Assembly (NCBI GenBank): GCA_910587135.1
Contig: CAJULF010000004.1
Span: 8,643-72,642, forward strand
Length of the DNA: 64,000 nucleotides
Direction: 5' to 3'
Source: an uncultured Oscillospiraceae bacterium
GTDB taxonomy: Bacteria; Bacillota; Clostridia; Oscillospirales; Ruminococcaceae
Below, piece after piece: positions 7,866 through 17,381 of the stretch. Numbering within the stretch: the stretch's first letter is position 1; every line of letters begins with the position of its first letter. The position numbers and the translations under genes were made by a program. The notes under the pieces are model-generated. The model had not been told where the DNA came from. It saw nothing but the letters and a program-made list of their open reading frames with translations, and made no database searches.

Positions 7866-10244
7866 ATGAAACACACATTGAGGAAGTATCTTAGCAGCCG
7901 CGGAAGCGCGCTGTTTATGGTGCTCAGTACAATGACCGCGCTTCTGATTGTCGTTATGGCGATGTACTTCTCCGTAGTTTCATCGCGTTCTGTGCAGTAT
8001 GCGGTTTTTAATCAGGAGCAGTCCTATCAATCCTCTATATCTGTTGCTGACGCAGTTATCGCGGGGCTTAACGACGGTAAGCTCGATAAGCTGTCGGGTG
8101 AGTTTTTTAAATTGAAGGTTGGCGAAACAAAGTCAACCGAGGGCAACAACTTCGCAAGCCTTGTGGGTACGGGAACAAAAGAGGACGATGTGAATATCGG
8201 CGCTTATGATGTTACCGTGACAAGGCTTAACGACGAGGGTGAGTTTTATGTGTATGACTTTACCGTTACAGCTATGGTAAACGGAGTAACGGAGACCACT
8301 CATACGCTTGTAAGACTTTCCGCGGGCACTCCTGTACCTCCGCCTGCCGGAAAAACCTTCACCGCTACGGGGTACTTGCCCAATGAAAACTGGCTTGGCA
8401 GAGGCTATTATTATGACGAGGTTCATATCGACTCTGAGTACTGCATATTGGGTCTGGGGTATGGCGTGAATGAGTCCGTTTCGCCGCAGATATTCGGTGA
8501 TTTTACCGCTGCGGGTTCTGTTGAAATAAACAGCCTTAACCAAAATGACAGTTACGATCCCAAAGCTTCGGGAAAACCGAGACAATGGGCGATTGGCGGA
8601 AACCTTAAGCTGAATAAGACTCTGGCAAGCACAAATGCAACCAACTGGTTAAATCATGGTACAGATGATGAGCACACAAAACTCATTATAGGCGGAGATC
8701 TGTACATTGAGGATAATGAGGCTCTTTATATTCCCCCGAATGTTGATATATATGTTCTTGGAGATTGTTATATGGGAACAAGCAACTCAAAGGGAAATCT
8801 GTTTGTTGGGGGAAGGTTGTACGCGCAGGGGAATCTGTATGGCGGCGGAGTTCCGATATGGGCATATTCATCAAACGGAAACGGATATGTTTATCTTTCA
8901 AACAGTGATGATATAGACGAATACAGCAAGGGACCGTACGGCAATACAAATGACTGTGTTGAAATGTGGGGCGACACCGATGAGACCAAAGCTATATTCT
9001 CAAAGGACGATATTATCGAAAAGCTGAACGTTGCTATCGGCAGCAACAGTTATCCCAAATGGGAACCTGAGGTGGATAATATTGATCCGGTTGACATAGC
9101 TTTCAATTCATACGGCGGCGGTGACGTATCGGGTCTTAACGATCCGATTAACGGCGGCATGATTCCCAACAATACAAATGTCTTCAAGGATAATGCCCTT
9201 AAGTATTCCGCGACAAATAAAAGCTGCACAATCGGCAATATATACGATGTTGCGCCTTTAAACAGCTATGCCAGCGGAACAAATGATTATTACATCATTA
9301 TAGATTCGGGCGATGATCCCGAGAATGTTTTCACTGTTCGTTTGCTTGCCAACAGAAATTTGATAATGCCGGATCATGCAAATCCCGATGTTGCCGCCCC
9401 AATCAGCAACAGAACGGATTCGTATGATTCAAGCATCGGCGAGAACGAGACATTTATGTTCAGACCCTACCCGTATGAGGTTGACGATGAGACGACACGA
9501 ATACATGTTCTGATAAAGGGACGCGGCACGGTCATCTTCGATATTCCTCAGGGAGTAACATATCAAGCAAGTTCATGGGATTTCGTAGGGCATATGAATT
9601 GGCAGGCTCTTTTAGGCATGAATCCCGGTATGGTGGATAAAATCAGTCAATGCGTCCATACGAACTGCGCCGGAGGCACTGCCTGCGAATATTCCGCAAA
9701 CGGACCGGACGGCAAAAAGATAGACGGCGGATTCTGGTGCAAGACTCATGAATGTAAAATAGAAAGCGACGCAAAAGATGTCAGCGAATTGGTAGGCTCT
9801 TTTGTAGACGGTGTTTGCCCATGCTACAACAGAGTGGGAAGAAAGGAAATCGACAAGAATTTCAATCTTTCAGCGCTGACAGGCGATTATGTAGATCGTG
9901 ACGCAAGCGGCAACTTTGTGTATCCGAATACGAATGTATGGTTCGTGTCGTGTGATGAGAACGCGGAGATCAGAATGTCCACAACCATACAAAATGTGGG
10001 AATTCAGGGCAATGCTACATTTGGATTTGTTTATGCGCCTTATATGACATATTCGTCTGCGGCTCTCAGCAGCGGAAACGGTTTGCGAATGGTGGGCGGA
10101 CTGATAGTCTCGGATCTTGTTTTAAATGACAGATATGCATATGTATATGTTGCTCCGGACAGAAACTACTCCGAGCTTCTGGGAGACAGCGCTACTCCGC
10201 TTCCGCCGCAGGGCAATCGCACATGGCGAAAGTACGGATACTAA
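7866..10244 (+). CDS. PilX-type giant minor pilin or pilus-associated protein
   Basis: The 792-residue protein starts with a short basic region and a hydrophobic helix (residues about 13-37, GSALFMVLSTMTALLIVVMA) typical of PilX N-terminal domains. There is no consensus prepilin cleavage motif with Glu5. A Gly/Asn/Asp/Tyr-rich surface domain of about 700 residues follows. A cysteine cluster (CVHTNCAGGTAC, then WCKTHEC, then VCPC) at about 597-655 suggests metal binding or disulfides. Repeating GGDLYIED/GGRLYAQGN-like segments suggest a beta-rich, bactofilin-like or beta-helical stretch. The gene lies between the PilO-like gene and two prepilins. Its role as a tip or minor pilin is inferred. 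Confidence 0.7.
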   Translation: MKHTLRKYLSSRGSALFMVLSTMTALLIVVMAMYFSVVSSRSVQYAVFNQEQSYQSSISVADAVIAGLNDGKLDKLSGEFFKLKVGETKSTEGNNFASLVGTGTKEDDVNIGAYDVTVTRLNDEGEFYVYDFTVTAMVNGVTETTHTLVRLSAGTPVPPPAGKTFTATGYLPNENWLGRGYYYDEVHIDSEYCILGLGYGVNESVSPQIFGDFTAAGSVEINSLNQNDSYDPKASGKPRQWAIGGNLKLNKTLASTNATNWLNHGTDDEHTKLIIGGDLYIEDNEALYIPPNVDIYVLGDCYMGTSNSKGNLFVGGRLYAQGNLYGGGVPIWAYSSNGNGYVYLSNSDDIDEYSKGPYGNTNDCVEMWGDTDETKAIFSKDDIIEKLNVAIGSNSYPKWEPEVDNIDPVDIAFNSYGGGDVSGLNDPINGGMIPNNTNVFKDNALKYSATNKSCTIGNIYDVAPLNSYASGTNDYYIIIDSGDDPENVFTVRLLANRNLIMPDHANPDVAAPISNRTDSYDSSIGENETFMFRPYPYEVDDETTRIHVLIKGRGTVIFDIPQGVTYQASSWDFVGHMNWQALLGMNPGMVDKISQCVHTNCAGGTACEYSANGPDGKKIDGGFWCKTHECKIESDAKDVSELVGSFVDGVCPCYNRVGRKEIDKNFNLSALTGDYVDRDASGNFVYPNTNVWFVSCDENAEIRMSTTIQNVGIQGNATFGFVYAPYMTYSSAALSSGNGLRMVGGLIVSDLVLNDRYAYVYVAPDRNYSELLGDSATPLPPQGNRTWRKYGY

Positions 10245-10262
10245 TTCAAGGAGGGAAAAGCT

Positions 10263-11333
10263 ATGGGTAAAATTATTTCAAAGCGAAGCGGTTTTACATT
10301 GGTTGAAATTGTCGTTGCTTTTGCTGTGTTTGCAATAATGGCGGCTATGCTTGTCTCCTTGACAGGTCTTGCCGTAAGGCAGCGGCAGGCAAACAACAAT
10401 CTTTCCAGGGAACTTTCAAATCAGCAGGCATATCTTGCGGAGCATGAAAGAGAAACCACCTATAACGCAGCGGATAACGGCGGCAAATTTGAGTTTGATT
10501 TTGGCGGCGGACTTAATGCATCATTGGATTACAGTGTGGTTCGCGCTTCCGATGATGAAACAAGCGAGGGCGGCATACGCTATTTTGTGGCGAACGCAGA
10601 TCATGATTCAAAGCCTGTCGGCGGCGGAGACGGTGATGGAGAGGGCGGAGGTAGCCTTGTGCTTGCCGAAAAAGTGGATTCGAGAATATACGGTTCGTCA
10701 AATTTTGAATATATCAGGGTTCAGAATGTCAATAAGGTGACAGATCCATCAGTTCTCAGCGCTTTGGGAGTTCCGGCGGATTCGTCAATGTATACGCTTG
10801 ATGTTTACGCGGTGGATAACGACGCCGCGGTAAGAAAAGAGGATACACGGCTGGCACGCAATTATAAAATGCGTTTTGAAAGCGATGTTCTTGATTGCGG
10901 ATATGTAGGCAACAGTACCAATTATATCTCATATCAAAATGCCTCATTTGGCAGCGACGGAAAGGTTTCGGGCGGCGGAAGCAATCAGTTTGAGATTCTC
11001 CCCTGTTCTGGTGACACAGTAAGAGTAAGTATACCGCACGGCATAATCAGCAAATACTTTGAAAGCGGCAGTATCAATGATTCTAACTGCTTTCCCGGAG
11101 TTGAATCAAAATTTTATGTTGTACTTAAAGGCAATGTTGCTTTAACCGAATCCAGTTTTGGCAGCAATGTAACGCTTAATGAGTTTGGTCAGCACGTTTA
11201 TTATCCTGTAAAGGCGAAGGTAACCACTACTGACAAGGACGGCAACGATCACACTGAAGATGTGAATTTTATCAACGTTTACGGAGCTTTTGCAAAAGCT
11301 GGAACGGTAATTCTTGATCCGGAGGTGCCGTGA
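10263..11333 (+). CDS. Type IV prepilin, minor pilin
   Basis: The N-terminus MGKIISKRSG-FTLVE is a class III signal with cleavage after Gly10, Phe at +1 and Glu at +5. It is followed by a hydrophobic helix of about 20 residues. At 356 residues it is longer than a major pilin, as minor pilins of the PilV/PilW type often are. A Gly-rich run (VGGGDGDGEGGGS) sits near residues 118-130. A good Shine-Dalgarno AGGAGGG precedes the ATG. Its stop codon overlaps the next prepilin start region. It is a probable substrate of the prepilin peptidase encoded on the opposite strand. Confidence 0.85.
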   Translation: MGKIISKRSGFTLVEIVVAFAVFAIMAAMLVSLTGLAVRQRQANNNLSRELSNQQAYLAEHERETTYNAADNGGKFEFDFGGGLNASLDYSVVRASDDETSEGGIRYFVANADHDSKPVGGGDGDGEGGGSLVLAEKVDSRIYGSSNFEYIRVQNVNKVTDPSVLSALGVPADSSMYTLDVYAVDNDAAVRKEDTRLARNYKMRFESDVLDCGYVGNSTNYISYQNASFGSDGKVSGGGSNQFEILPCSGDTVRVSIPHGIISKYFESGSINDSNCFPGVESKFYVVLKGNVALTESSFGSNVTLNEFGQHVYYPVKAKVTTTDKDGNDHTEDVNFINVYGAFAKAGTVILDPEVP

Positions 11334-12130
11334 TGAAACGTTTTAAACGTATCAGACGCTGCCTTGCCTGTCGAAACAAGGGTGGATTTACCCTTTCGGA
11401 GGTTATTATTTCCTGTGCGCTGCTGGGCATTCTGATGTTGGGGATAGTTATGTTTATCTCCCCGATTCTCGAAACTGTAAGCACCACAAACGCAAGTACG
11501 CGGGCATCCAATGCCGCGGAATCTATTGAATATTACATTTCGCGAAGCATACGGAACGCTGCGTATATTGCGGTGTTTACTGACACCGGTTTTTCAGATG
11601 TACAGAGCAAGGCTTCTACTGTTATTGCTGACCTTAATACAAAAACCGACAGCAATTACAACCTTAAATGTATCAGCATAAGGTATGCGATGGACGAAAA
11701 ATCCCAGACCTACAAGTATTTTATTTGCAACGAGACTGTTGAAAGTTCGGGAGCGCTGAAAAGCAATTCAACCCCCTCCGTCGATTCAATGGTTTTTGAT
11801 CCCTGCTATTTTGACGGAATATACCCCAAGGTGACTTTATCGCGTGTAAAGCAGGAACAGCCGGACGGCTCGACCAAGGATATGCCTTCGGTAAAAATTG
11901 ATGTTGAGGTCTATGACGATTCACAGATGGGTAATATGGATCTGATTTTTTCGGGAACAGGCTACACGATTTTGAGAAACATTGAGATTTCTCAGCAAGA
12001 CAAGAGCCTTAAGCAGCCCTTTAAGGTTATAGATCCGCTTCCGAATTCGCTTAATCCGGGCGACGACACCATGAAGGAAACTTATATCTTCTATGTGGAG
12101 AGAACATTGGCAACAGTAACATCTCCATGA
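11333..12130 (+). CDS. Type IV prepilin, minor pilin
   Basis: The N-terminus carries an 18-residue basic, Cys-containing leader ending GG, then FTLSE (Glu at +5) and a hydrophobic helix. This is a prepilin with a longer than usual leader. The mature C-terminal domain has no motif I recognise. I prefer the ATG at 11333, seven bases after GGAGG, to the GTG at 11330. The start codon overlaps the upstream TGA, which suggests translational coupling. It is the last gene before a convergent terminator. Confidence 0.83.
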   Translation: MKRFKRIRRCLACRNKGGFTLSEVIISCALLGILMLGIVMFISPILETVSTTNASTRASNAAESIEYYISRSIRNAAYIAVFTDTGFSDVQSKASTVIADLNTKTDSNYNLKCISIRYAMDEKSQTYKYFICNETVESSGALKSNSTPSVDSMVFDPCYFDGIYPKVTLSRVKQEQPDGSTKDMPSVKIDVEVYDDSQMGNMDLIFSGTGYTILRNIEISQQDKSLKQPFKVIDPLPNSLNPGDDTMKETYIFYVERTLATVTSP

Positions 12131-12143
12131 CGCTAAAGAAAAT

Positions 12144-12164
12144 TCGGGGCGAGAGCCGCCCCGA
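12144..12164. terminator. Bidirectional terminator between convergent genes
   Basis: TCGGGGCG and CGCCCCGA pair around a five-base loop and are followed by TATTTTCT on the plus strand. It separates the minor pilin gene from the convergent prepilin peptidase gene. Confidence 0.8.
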
Positions 12165-12184
12165 TATTTTCTATCAAATGGGAA

Positions 12185-13231
12185 TCAAAGCACGGTGAAA
12201 AGCGAAACATACCATTCGGTTATGATTGAACCATATAGCCATGCAGCGGAAATTCCTACCGCAAGGAATGGCCCGAATACCATTCTGCGCGAATATTTGA
12301 CCTTGGTGATCATATCTTCTTTGATGAAGATTTTGAAGCCGCCTTCGCACTCGTCGGTTATGCTTGCGCGAAGAGCCTTGCTTAAAGCAGCCTTATCGGG
12401 CAAACCTTTCCAGACGTTTTCGTCCAGGAATTCCCACTCGATATCAGGTTCGCCGTCGCTGATACTGCCGACTACAATATCCTCGTTGCCCTCGCGGACA
12501 TATCCTACGTCCTTGTCGAGCTGCTCCTGATACCAGTCGGTGACAATGGTTTTGATTTTCTCCGCTATGCTCTTTTCGGATTTTCTGTCGCGCAGCTTTT
12601 TTACAGAGCCGTAAATCGCTCCCAGAACGATGCCGATAAACAGCGCGGGAAATACGTCAAATCCGAGAAGAAGCGACGCGCCGAGCATAAGCTGCAAATC
12701 TCCGCCGCCCATTCCTCCGATAAGTACCAGTATCACAAACAGTACACCGACAACTCCCATTGCAACCAGGCGCTCCCACCATACGATTTCCTTAAACAGG
12801 AAGAACGCAGCTATGCCAAGCACCGCAACGGTAATGCTGCACCAGTAGGGAATCTCAAAGTGATCAATGTCAATGCCGCTTAGCACGATAAGAACAGCGA
12901 AAAGGATAACCGCAGCGGCGAATTGAAGCGAAAATCCGTAACGCAGGAATGCCAGAAGATAACTCAACGCGCAGACGGCTTCAACTATCATGTATCGCGG
13001 GGAGATTTTAGCCTTGCAGAAGCGGCATCTTCCGCGGAGAATTATCCAGCTGAAAACAGGGAACATATCATACCACTTCAGTTTGTTTCCGCAGGAAAAG
13101 CAGTGGGACGGTTCAGTGATTATTGACTGCTTAAGCGGCGTACGCAGTATAACCACGTTCAGAAAGCTTCCGATAACGGAGCCGAAGACAAACACCAGAA
13201 CGCAGTATACAATATAAATTGGGGTTTCCAT
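12185..13231 (-). CDS. pilD: Prepilin peptidase/N-methyltransferase with a cytoplasmic insertion
   Basis: This membrane aspartic peptidase cleaves and N-methylates type IV prepilins. The N-terminal tetra-cysteine zinc motif is present (C44xxC47 and C69xxC72). The two catalytic Asp motifs are present as SGIDIDHFEIP and GGMGGGD. The ATG at 13231 follows GAAAGGAG; a longer upstream frame has no ribosome binding site. At 348 residues it is about 100 longer than usual. The excess is a soluble, charged segment (from about VKKLRDRKSEKS to TKVKYSRRM) between the GGGD helix and the last two membrane helices. The gene opposes the pilus operon and has its own promoter. Confidence 0.93.
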   Translation of the reverse strand: METPIYIVYCVLVFVFGSVIGSFLNVVILRTPLKQSIITEPSHCFSCGNKLKWYDMFPVFSWIILRGRCRFCKAKISPRYMIVEAVCALSYLLAFLRYGFSLQFAAAVILFAVLIVLSGIDIDHFEIPYWCSITVAVLGIAAFFLFKEIVWWERLVAMGVVGVLFVILVLIGGMGGGDLQLMLGASLLLGFDVFPALFIGIVLGAIYGSVKKLRDRKSEKSIAEKIKTIVTDWYQEQLDKDVGYVREGNEDIVVGSISDGEPDIEWEFLDENVWKGLPDKAALSKALRASITDECEGGFKIFIKEDMITKVKYSRRMVFGPFLAVGISAAWLYGSIITEWYVSLFTVL

Positions 13232-13261
13232 AAAAGGACTCCTTTCAAATTTTGTATTTAT

Positions 13262-13290
13262 ATTGTACCATATTTTAACCGATATTGCAA
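13262..13290 (-). promoter_or_regulatory. Promoter of the prepilin peptidase gene
   Basis: On the minus strand TTGCAA (13290-13285) and TACAAT (13267-13262) are separated by 17 bases, about 30 bases upstream of the start codon. Confidence 0.7.
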
Positions 13291-13436
13291 GACATTTCGC
13301 GCTGTTTGTGCGCGCAGGTCGGTTAACGCTGAATTGATATGTAAAGCGCGGGAGCGCTTTTATATGCGGTATTACCGCGATAACTGTTATCCGGGGATAT
13401 CCCCGGAAATAGTAACCCGAAAGGAAGAATTTATAA

Positions 13437-15134
13437 ATGCAAATGCCTGCAAGAAATGTGCGAATCGGCGACCTTCTCGTTGAGCATGGTTTTATAAACG
13501 AGAAGCAGCTGCAGGATGCGCTCAATAAGCAGAAGGAAAGCAACGGCAAGATGATCGGCGAGATCATTCTTGAAATGGGGCTTGTTTCGGAGACCCAGCT
13601 TGCTCAGGCGCTTTCCATCCGCTTGAAGGTGCCTTTTGTCGATCTGGCGGCGGTGAAGATCAACACCGAAGCGGTCATGAAGATTCCCGAAGAGATAGCC
13701 AGGGAGAAAACCGTACTCGCGTTTGATATCAACAATAATCGTCTGCTGGTAGCGACAAACGACCCCATAAATTTCTACATATTTGAGGATCTTAAGGTTC
13801 GCACGGGAATGGACATTATCCCGCAGATATCCACCAAAACCGCCATTGAGGAGGCTATCGGCAAGTTCTACGCTTCGCAGGCGGTAGATAATGCCGTTGA
13901 CGAGCTTGCCAACGAGCGCATGGCGGAAGCGAACGCCGCGGAGGCGGAGTCCTCAGAGCGTATCGACAACGCGCCTATCGTTAAGCTTGTCAACATGATG
14001 GTAGAGACCGCGTTCAGAATGCAGGTAACGGATATTCACATAGAGCCGTTCAAGACCAGAACGAGGATACGCTTCAGGATGGATGGCGAGTTGGTGGAGC
14101 AGGACATGAAGGTGCCCATTTCTTTCCACAATTCCATAATTACCCGTATCAAGATTCTCGGCGGAATGAATATCGCGGAAAAAAGAATACCGCTTGACGG
14201 ACGTTTCGGGACGGTTATAGACCGCGTAAACCTGGATATGCGTGTTTCGACGATTCCATGCGTATACGGCGAGAAGTGCGTTATACGTTTGCTTTCCACA
14301 GCAGACGATAAGGCGCGTAAAATCACCGATCTGGGTATGACGGATTACAACTACGAGATGTTCAAGCAGATAATCCGCTGCCCCAACGGCGTTATGCTGG
14401 TTACGGGACCAACGGGTTCGGGTAAATCCACAACGCTGTACGCCACTCTCGGCGAGCTGTCGCAGCCCAACGTAAACATCGTTACGGTTGAAGACCCTGT
14501 CGAGAAGAAGATTGACGGAGTTAATCAGTGCCAGATAAACGATAAGGCGGGCATGACCTTCGCGGCGGCGCTCCGCTCTATCCTGCGTCAGGACCCCGAC
14601 ATAATAATGGTCGGTGAGATTCGTGACGGCGAAACCGCGGATATCGCTATCCGTGCGGCTATAACGGGACACTTTGTTCTGTCAACGCTGCATACAAACG
14701 ACGCGGCATCGACCATAATCCGTCTGGTTGATATGGGGGTAGAGCCTTACATGGTAGCCTCCTCTCTGGTAGGAATTATTGCGCAGCGTCTCGTAAAGCT
14801 GCTGTGCAACGAATGCAAGGAAACAACGGTACTCAGCGACCCCGCAGACCTGCGGCTTGTAAGCAAGACCGAGCCTGTGAAGATTTGTGCGCCTCACAAG
14901 GGCGGCTGCAAGAAATGCCGCGGCACCGGCTACGCGGGACGTACCGCTATACACGAGATAATCGTTGTTACCAACGACATTAAAGAGCTTATTTCAAAGG
15001 GCGCGACTGCCGAGGAGATCGGCGCGCAGGCTACCCACAACGGCACGCTGCTGCTCCGCGACAACGTAACGCAGATGGTACTGGCGGGGAGGACAACAAT
15101 GGACGAACTGGTTAAGGCAACTTATACCGTTTAA
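13437..15134 (+). CDS. pilB: Type IV pilus extension ATPase PilB
   Basis: PilB is the hexameric motor that drives pilin polymerisation. Residues 1-150 match the MshEN-type N-terminal domain (IGDLLVEHGFINEKQLQDAL), which in several homologues binds cyclic di-GMP. The C-terminal GspE ATPase has Walker A GPTGSGKSTT at about 322-331, an Asp box, Walker B (DPDIIMVGEIRDGETADIA) and the tetra-cysteine zinc motif (CNEC and CKKC). At 565 residues it is full length. The start ATG 13437 follows AAGGAAG. The hairpin-rich leader includes GGGGATATCCCC. pilT follows after 21 bases. Binding of cyclic di-GMP here is inference from the family. Confidence 0.95.
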   Translation: MQMPARNVRIGDLLVEHGFINEKQLQDALNKQKESNGKMIGEIILEMGLVSETQLAQALSIRLKVPFVDLAAVKINTEAVMKIPEEIAREKTVLAFDINNNRLLVATNDPINFYIFEDLKVRTGMDIIPQISTKTAIEEAIGKFYASQAVDNAVDELANERMAEANAAEAESSERIDNAPIVKLVNMMVETAFRMQVTDIHIEPFKTRTRIRFRMDGELVEQDMKVPISFHNSIITRIKILGGMNIAEKRIPLDGRFGTVIDRVNLDMRVSTIPCVYGEKCVIRLLSTADDKARKITDLGMTDYNYEMFKQIIRCPNGVMLVTGPTGSGKSTTLYATLGELSQPNVNIVTVEDPVEKKIDGVNQCQINDKAGMTFAAALRSILRQDPDIIMVGEIRDGETADIAIRAAITGHFVLSTLHTNDAASTIIRLVDMGVEPYMVASSLVGIIAQRLVKLLCNECKETTVLSDPADLRLVSKTEPVKICAPHKGGCKKCRGTGYAGRTAIHEIIVVTNDIKELISKGATAEEIGAQATHNGTLLLRDNVTQMVLAGRTTMDELVKATYTV

Positions 15135-15155
15135 CCCAAAAAAGGAGAATTACAA

Positions 15156-16244
15156 GTGGAACCGAACAACAACATTATGGACATCAACCGCATACTGGAC
15201 GAGGCGAGACAGCTCGGCTGCTCGGACCTCCATTTTACGGCGGGTCTGCCGCCTATTGTCCGTCTGCACGGCTCAATCAAGAAGCTTCCGGGCTATCCCG
15301 ACTGCACGGAACCGATCATTGTCAACATTATCAATCAGATCACCTCAATCAAGCATAAGTCGCAGATATCAAAGGGAATGGATACCGACTTTTCGTATGT
15401 ATCCACATCGGGATACCGCCACAGAGTCAACGTATACCGTCAGCGCGGATATCACGCGGTGGCGCTGCGTCTGCTGAGAAACGATATTCCCACACTGACC
15501 GACCTCGGTCTGCCCGCTACGCTGGGTGAATTTTCGCTTGCGCCGCGCGGACTGGTTCTGGTGACGGGACCTACCGGCTCGGGTAAATCCACCACTCTCG
15601 CGGCTATGATAGACCATATAAACCGTCAAAAGAACTGCCATATAATCACGGTCGAAGACCCTATCGAGTATCTTCACACCCATAAGCAGTCAATGGTAAA
15701 TCAGCGTGAAATCGGGCAGGACGTCGACACTTTCGCGGGCTCGCTGCGCGCGGCTCTCCGTGAAGACCCCGACGTTATACTCGTAGGAGAGATGCGCGAC
15801 TTTGAGACAATAAACGCGGCGGTTACGGCGGCGGAAACGGGACATCTTGTATTCTCCACACTGCACACTACGGGCGCAGCGGAAACAATCGACCGTATCA
15901 TAGACGTATATCCCCCTCATTCTCAGGGGCAGATACGCTCACAGCTCGCCAACTCCATTGTTGGCATTATATCACAGACCCTTGTTCCCACCTCGGACGG
16001 AAAAGGGCGCTGTGCGGCGCTTGAGATTCTCGCGGCAACGGACGCTATCCGCTCCATGATACGCGAAGGAAAGATTTTTCAGGTGCCTACCGCTATTGCG
16101 ACCGGAAAGAAAAACGGAATGTTCACCCTCGACCAAGACCTCGCGCGGCTTGTGCGTATGGGCAAAATCACCGATGAGGTGGCAAGAACCAGATGTCAGG
16201 ACCCTAACGAATACAAGAGGTATCTTGAAATGGCAGGGGCATGA
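15156..16244 (+). CDS. pilT: Type IV pilus retraction ATPase PilT
   Basis: PilT powers pilus retraction and so twitching motility and DNA uptake. The protein is 362 residues. Walker A GPTGSGKSTT lies at about 136-145, the Asp box around TVEDPIEYLH, Walker B as LREDPDVILVGEMRD, and the His box as STLHTTGAAETIDRI. The C-terminal AIRSMIRE matches the AIRNLIRE motif needed for retraction in studied homologues. The start codon is GTG preceded by AAAGGAG. The presence of both PilB and PilT indicates dynamic pili rather than a secretion pseudopilus. Confidence 0.95.
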   Translation: MEPNNNIMDINRILDEARQLGCSDLHFTAGLPPIVRLHGSIKKLPGYPDCTEPIIVNIINQITSIKHKSQISKGMDTDFSYVSTSGYRHRVNVYRQRGYHAVALRLLRNDIPTLTDLGLPATLGEFSLAPRGLVLVTGPTGSGKSTTLAAMIDHINRQKNCHIITVEDPIEYLHTHKQSMVNQREIGQDVDTFAGSLRAALREDPDVILVGEMRDFETINAAVTAAETGHLVFSTLHTTGAAETIDRIIDVYPPHSQGQIRSQLANSIVGIISQTLVPTSDGKGRCAALEILAATDAIRSMIREGKIFQVPTAIATGKKNGMFTLDQDLARLVRMGKITDEVARTRCQDPNEYKRYLEMAGA

Positions 16245-16277
16245 CGATAGTAATGCTCTGATTGTAAATTCTATTAT

Positions 16278-16297
16278 CCCCCGAGCAAAATCGGGGG
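16278..16297 (+). terminator. Probable terminator hairpin after pilT
   Basis: CCCCCGA and TCGGGGG pair around a six-base A-rich loop 33 bases after the pilT stop. No U-tract follows on the plus strand, so termination is uncertain. Confidence 0.45.
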
Positions 16298-16456
16298 AAA
16301 TCTGTTGCGCAGACAGCATTGGCATGAATATGCAAATAAAAACGTTTACACATCTTCAAGATGTCAAATAATTGTTGGAAATAAACAAAAAGTATCAACA
16401 ATAACTAAAATTTATTACGAAAATGTTTGCGAAAGGCGAAATTTTCAAAAAACCCC

Positions 16457-16485
16457 TTGCAAAAAGAGTCCGCTTGTGGTATAGT
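16457..16485 (+). promoter_or_regulatory. Promoter and structured leader of the major pilin gene
   Basis: TTGCAA (16457-16462) and TATAGT (16480-16485) are 17 bases apart. The transcript would have a leader of about 130 nt containing at least two hairpins, CGGCATAAGCCG near 16544 and TATAGCCCC/GGGGTTATA at 16573-16593, before a strong TAGGAGGT site. Such a leader could stabilise an abundant mRNA. Confidence 0.75.
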
Positions 16486-16626
16486 ATAATCACAGCAGAA
16501 AACGGGTTTCGATACATGACCTTCGGTATACGAAGCATTTTCCGCTTACGGCATAAGCCGTTTTAACAAGGATATAGCCCCGCCGGGGTTATACATAATA
16601 AAATTTTCACTTAGGAGGTCTTTACA

Positions 16627-17301
16627 ATGGTAAAGAAACTGCAGGCTTTAAAAGCCAAAAAGGGCTTTACGCTCGTTGAGTTGATCGTTGTTATTGCGAT
16701 TATCGCAGTACTGGCAGCGATCCTCGTTCCCACAATGCTGGGTTATGTTACTTCTTCCAGAGTAACATCCGCTAACACCACAGCTGCATCTATTAAGAAT
16801 AACATTGACAGTTTCCTGACAAACGCTGATACTGCAGGGTACGGCATGAAGCAGGGCAGCACCATCAATGAGTCTTTTGATATTCTTGTAACGACTGCTG
16901 CTGCGGCAGGCAGTGTTCCGTCATGGTCTGTAGGCGCTTGCACGGCTACAAACTTTAAGACTGGCGGCACCATTACATGGGGTACTGCAGGTTCCGGAAA
17001 TAAGGATACAACCAAGGTTGGTGTAACCGGTGCAGAGACCCTGCTCGCAATTGAGCTTGCAAACCTGTTCCCCGAGATCAAGAGTGCTTCTATCCACGTT
17101 CTTCTTAACGGCGGCAAGTGCGTAGGCGTTGCTTACACTGCTGATCAGAACACTGCTTTGGCAGTAGGTACCGATTGCCCCAGTGTAACCGCTTCTGGTG
17201 CGTTGGCATTCGTAGAGCCTTTTGCTTGGGATACCAAGACAGCAGGCGTTACTTCTTCCGGTCTTATCGTAGGTACCGCTCCTGTTATCGGACTTGGCTA
17301 A
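16627..17301 (+). CDS. pilA: Major type IV pilin
   Basis: The prepilin leader ends in KAKKG13, followed by FTLVELIVVIAIIAVLAAIL with Glu at +5. This is a textbook N-methylated pilin helix. The 224-residue product is Ala/Thr/Gly/Ser-rich afterwards. Only three cysteines are visible in the mature part. Its own strong promoter, optimal ribosome binding site and following terminator fit a highly expressed major subunit. Which of the prepilins is the major one is inferred from this expression setting. Confidence 0.88.
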   Translation: MVKKLQALKAKKGFTLVELIVVIAIIAVLAAILVPTMLGYVTSSRVTSANTTAASIKNNIDSFLTNADTAGYGMKQGSTINESFDILVTTAAAAGSVPSWSVGACTATNFKTGGTITWGTAGSGNKDTTKVGVTGAETLLAIELANLFPEIKSASIHVLLNGGKCVGVAYTADQNTALAVGTDCPSVTASGALAFVEPFAWDTKTAGVTSSGLIVGTAPVIGLG

Positions 17302-17355
17302 TATGTCATGGTCACGGATTTCGAGCATAGCACTTAAAGTCTGAACACAAACTTT

Positions 17356-17381
17356 CTCTCGGCGGCATATGCTGTCGAGAG
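17356..17381 (+). terminator. Terminator after the major pilin gene
   Basis: CTCTCG (17356-17361) and CGAGAG (17376-17381) form a hairpin with further pairing inside, followed by TTAAGTGTTTATTTT. Confidence 0.6.
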
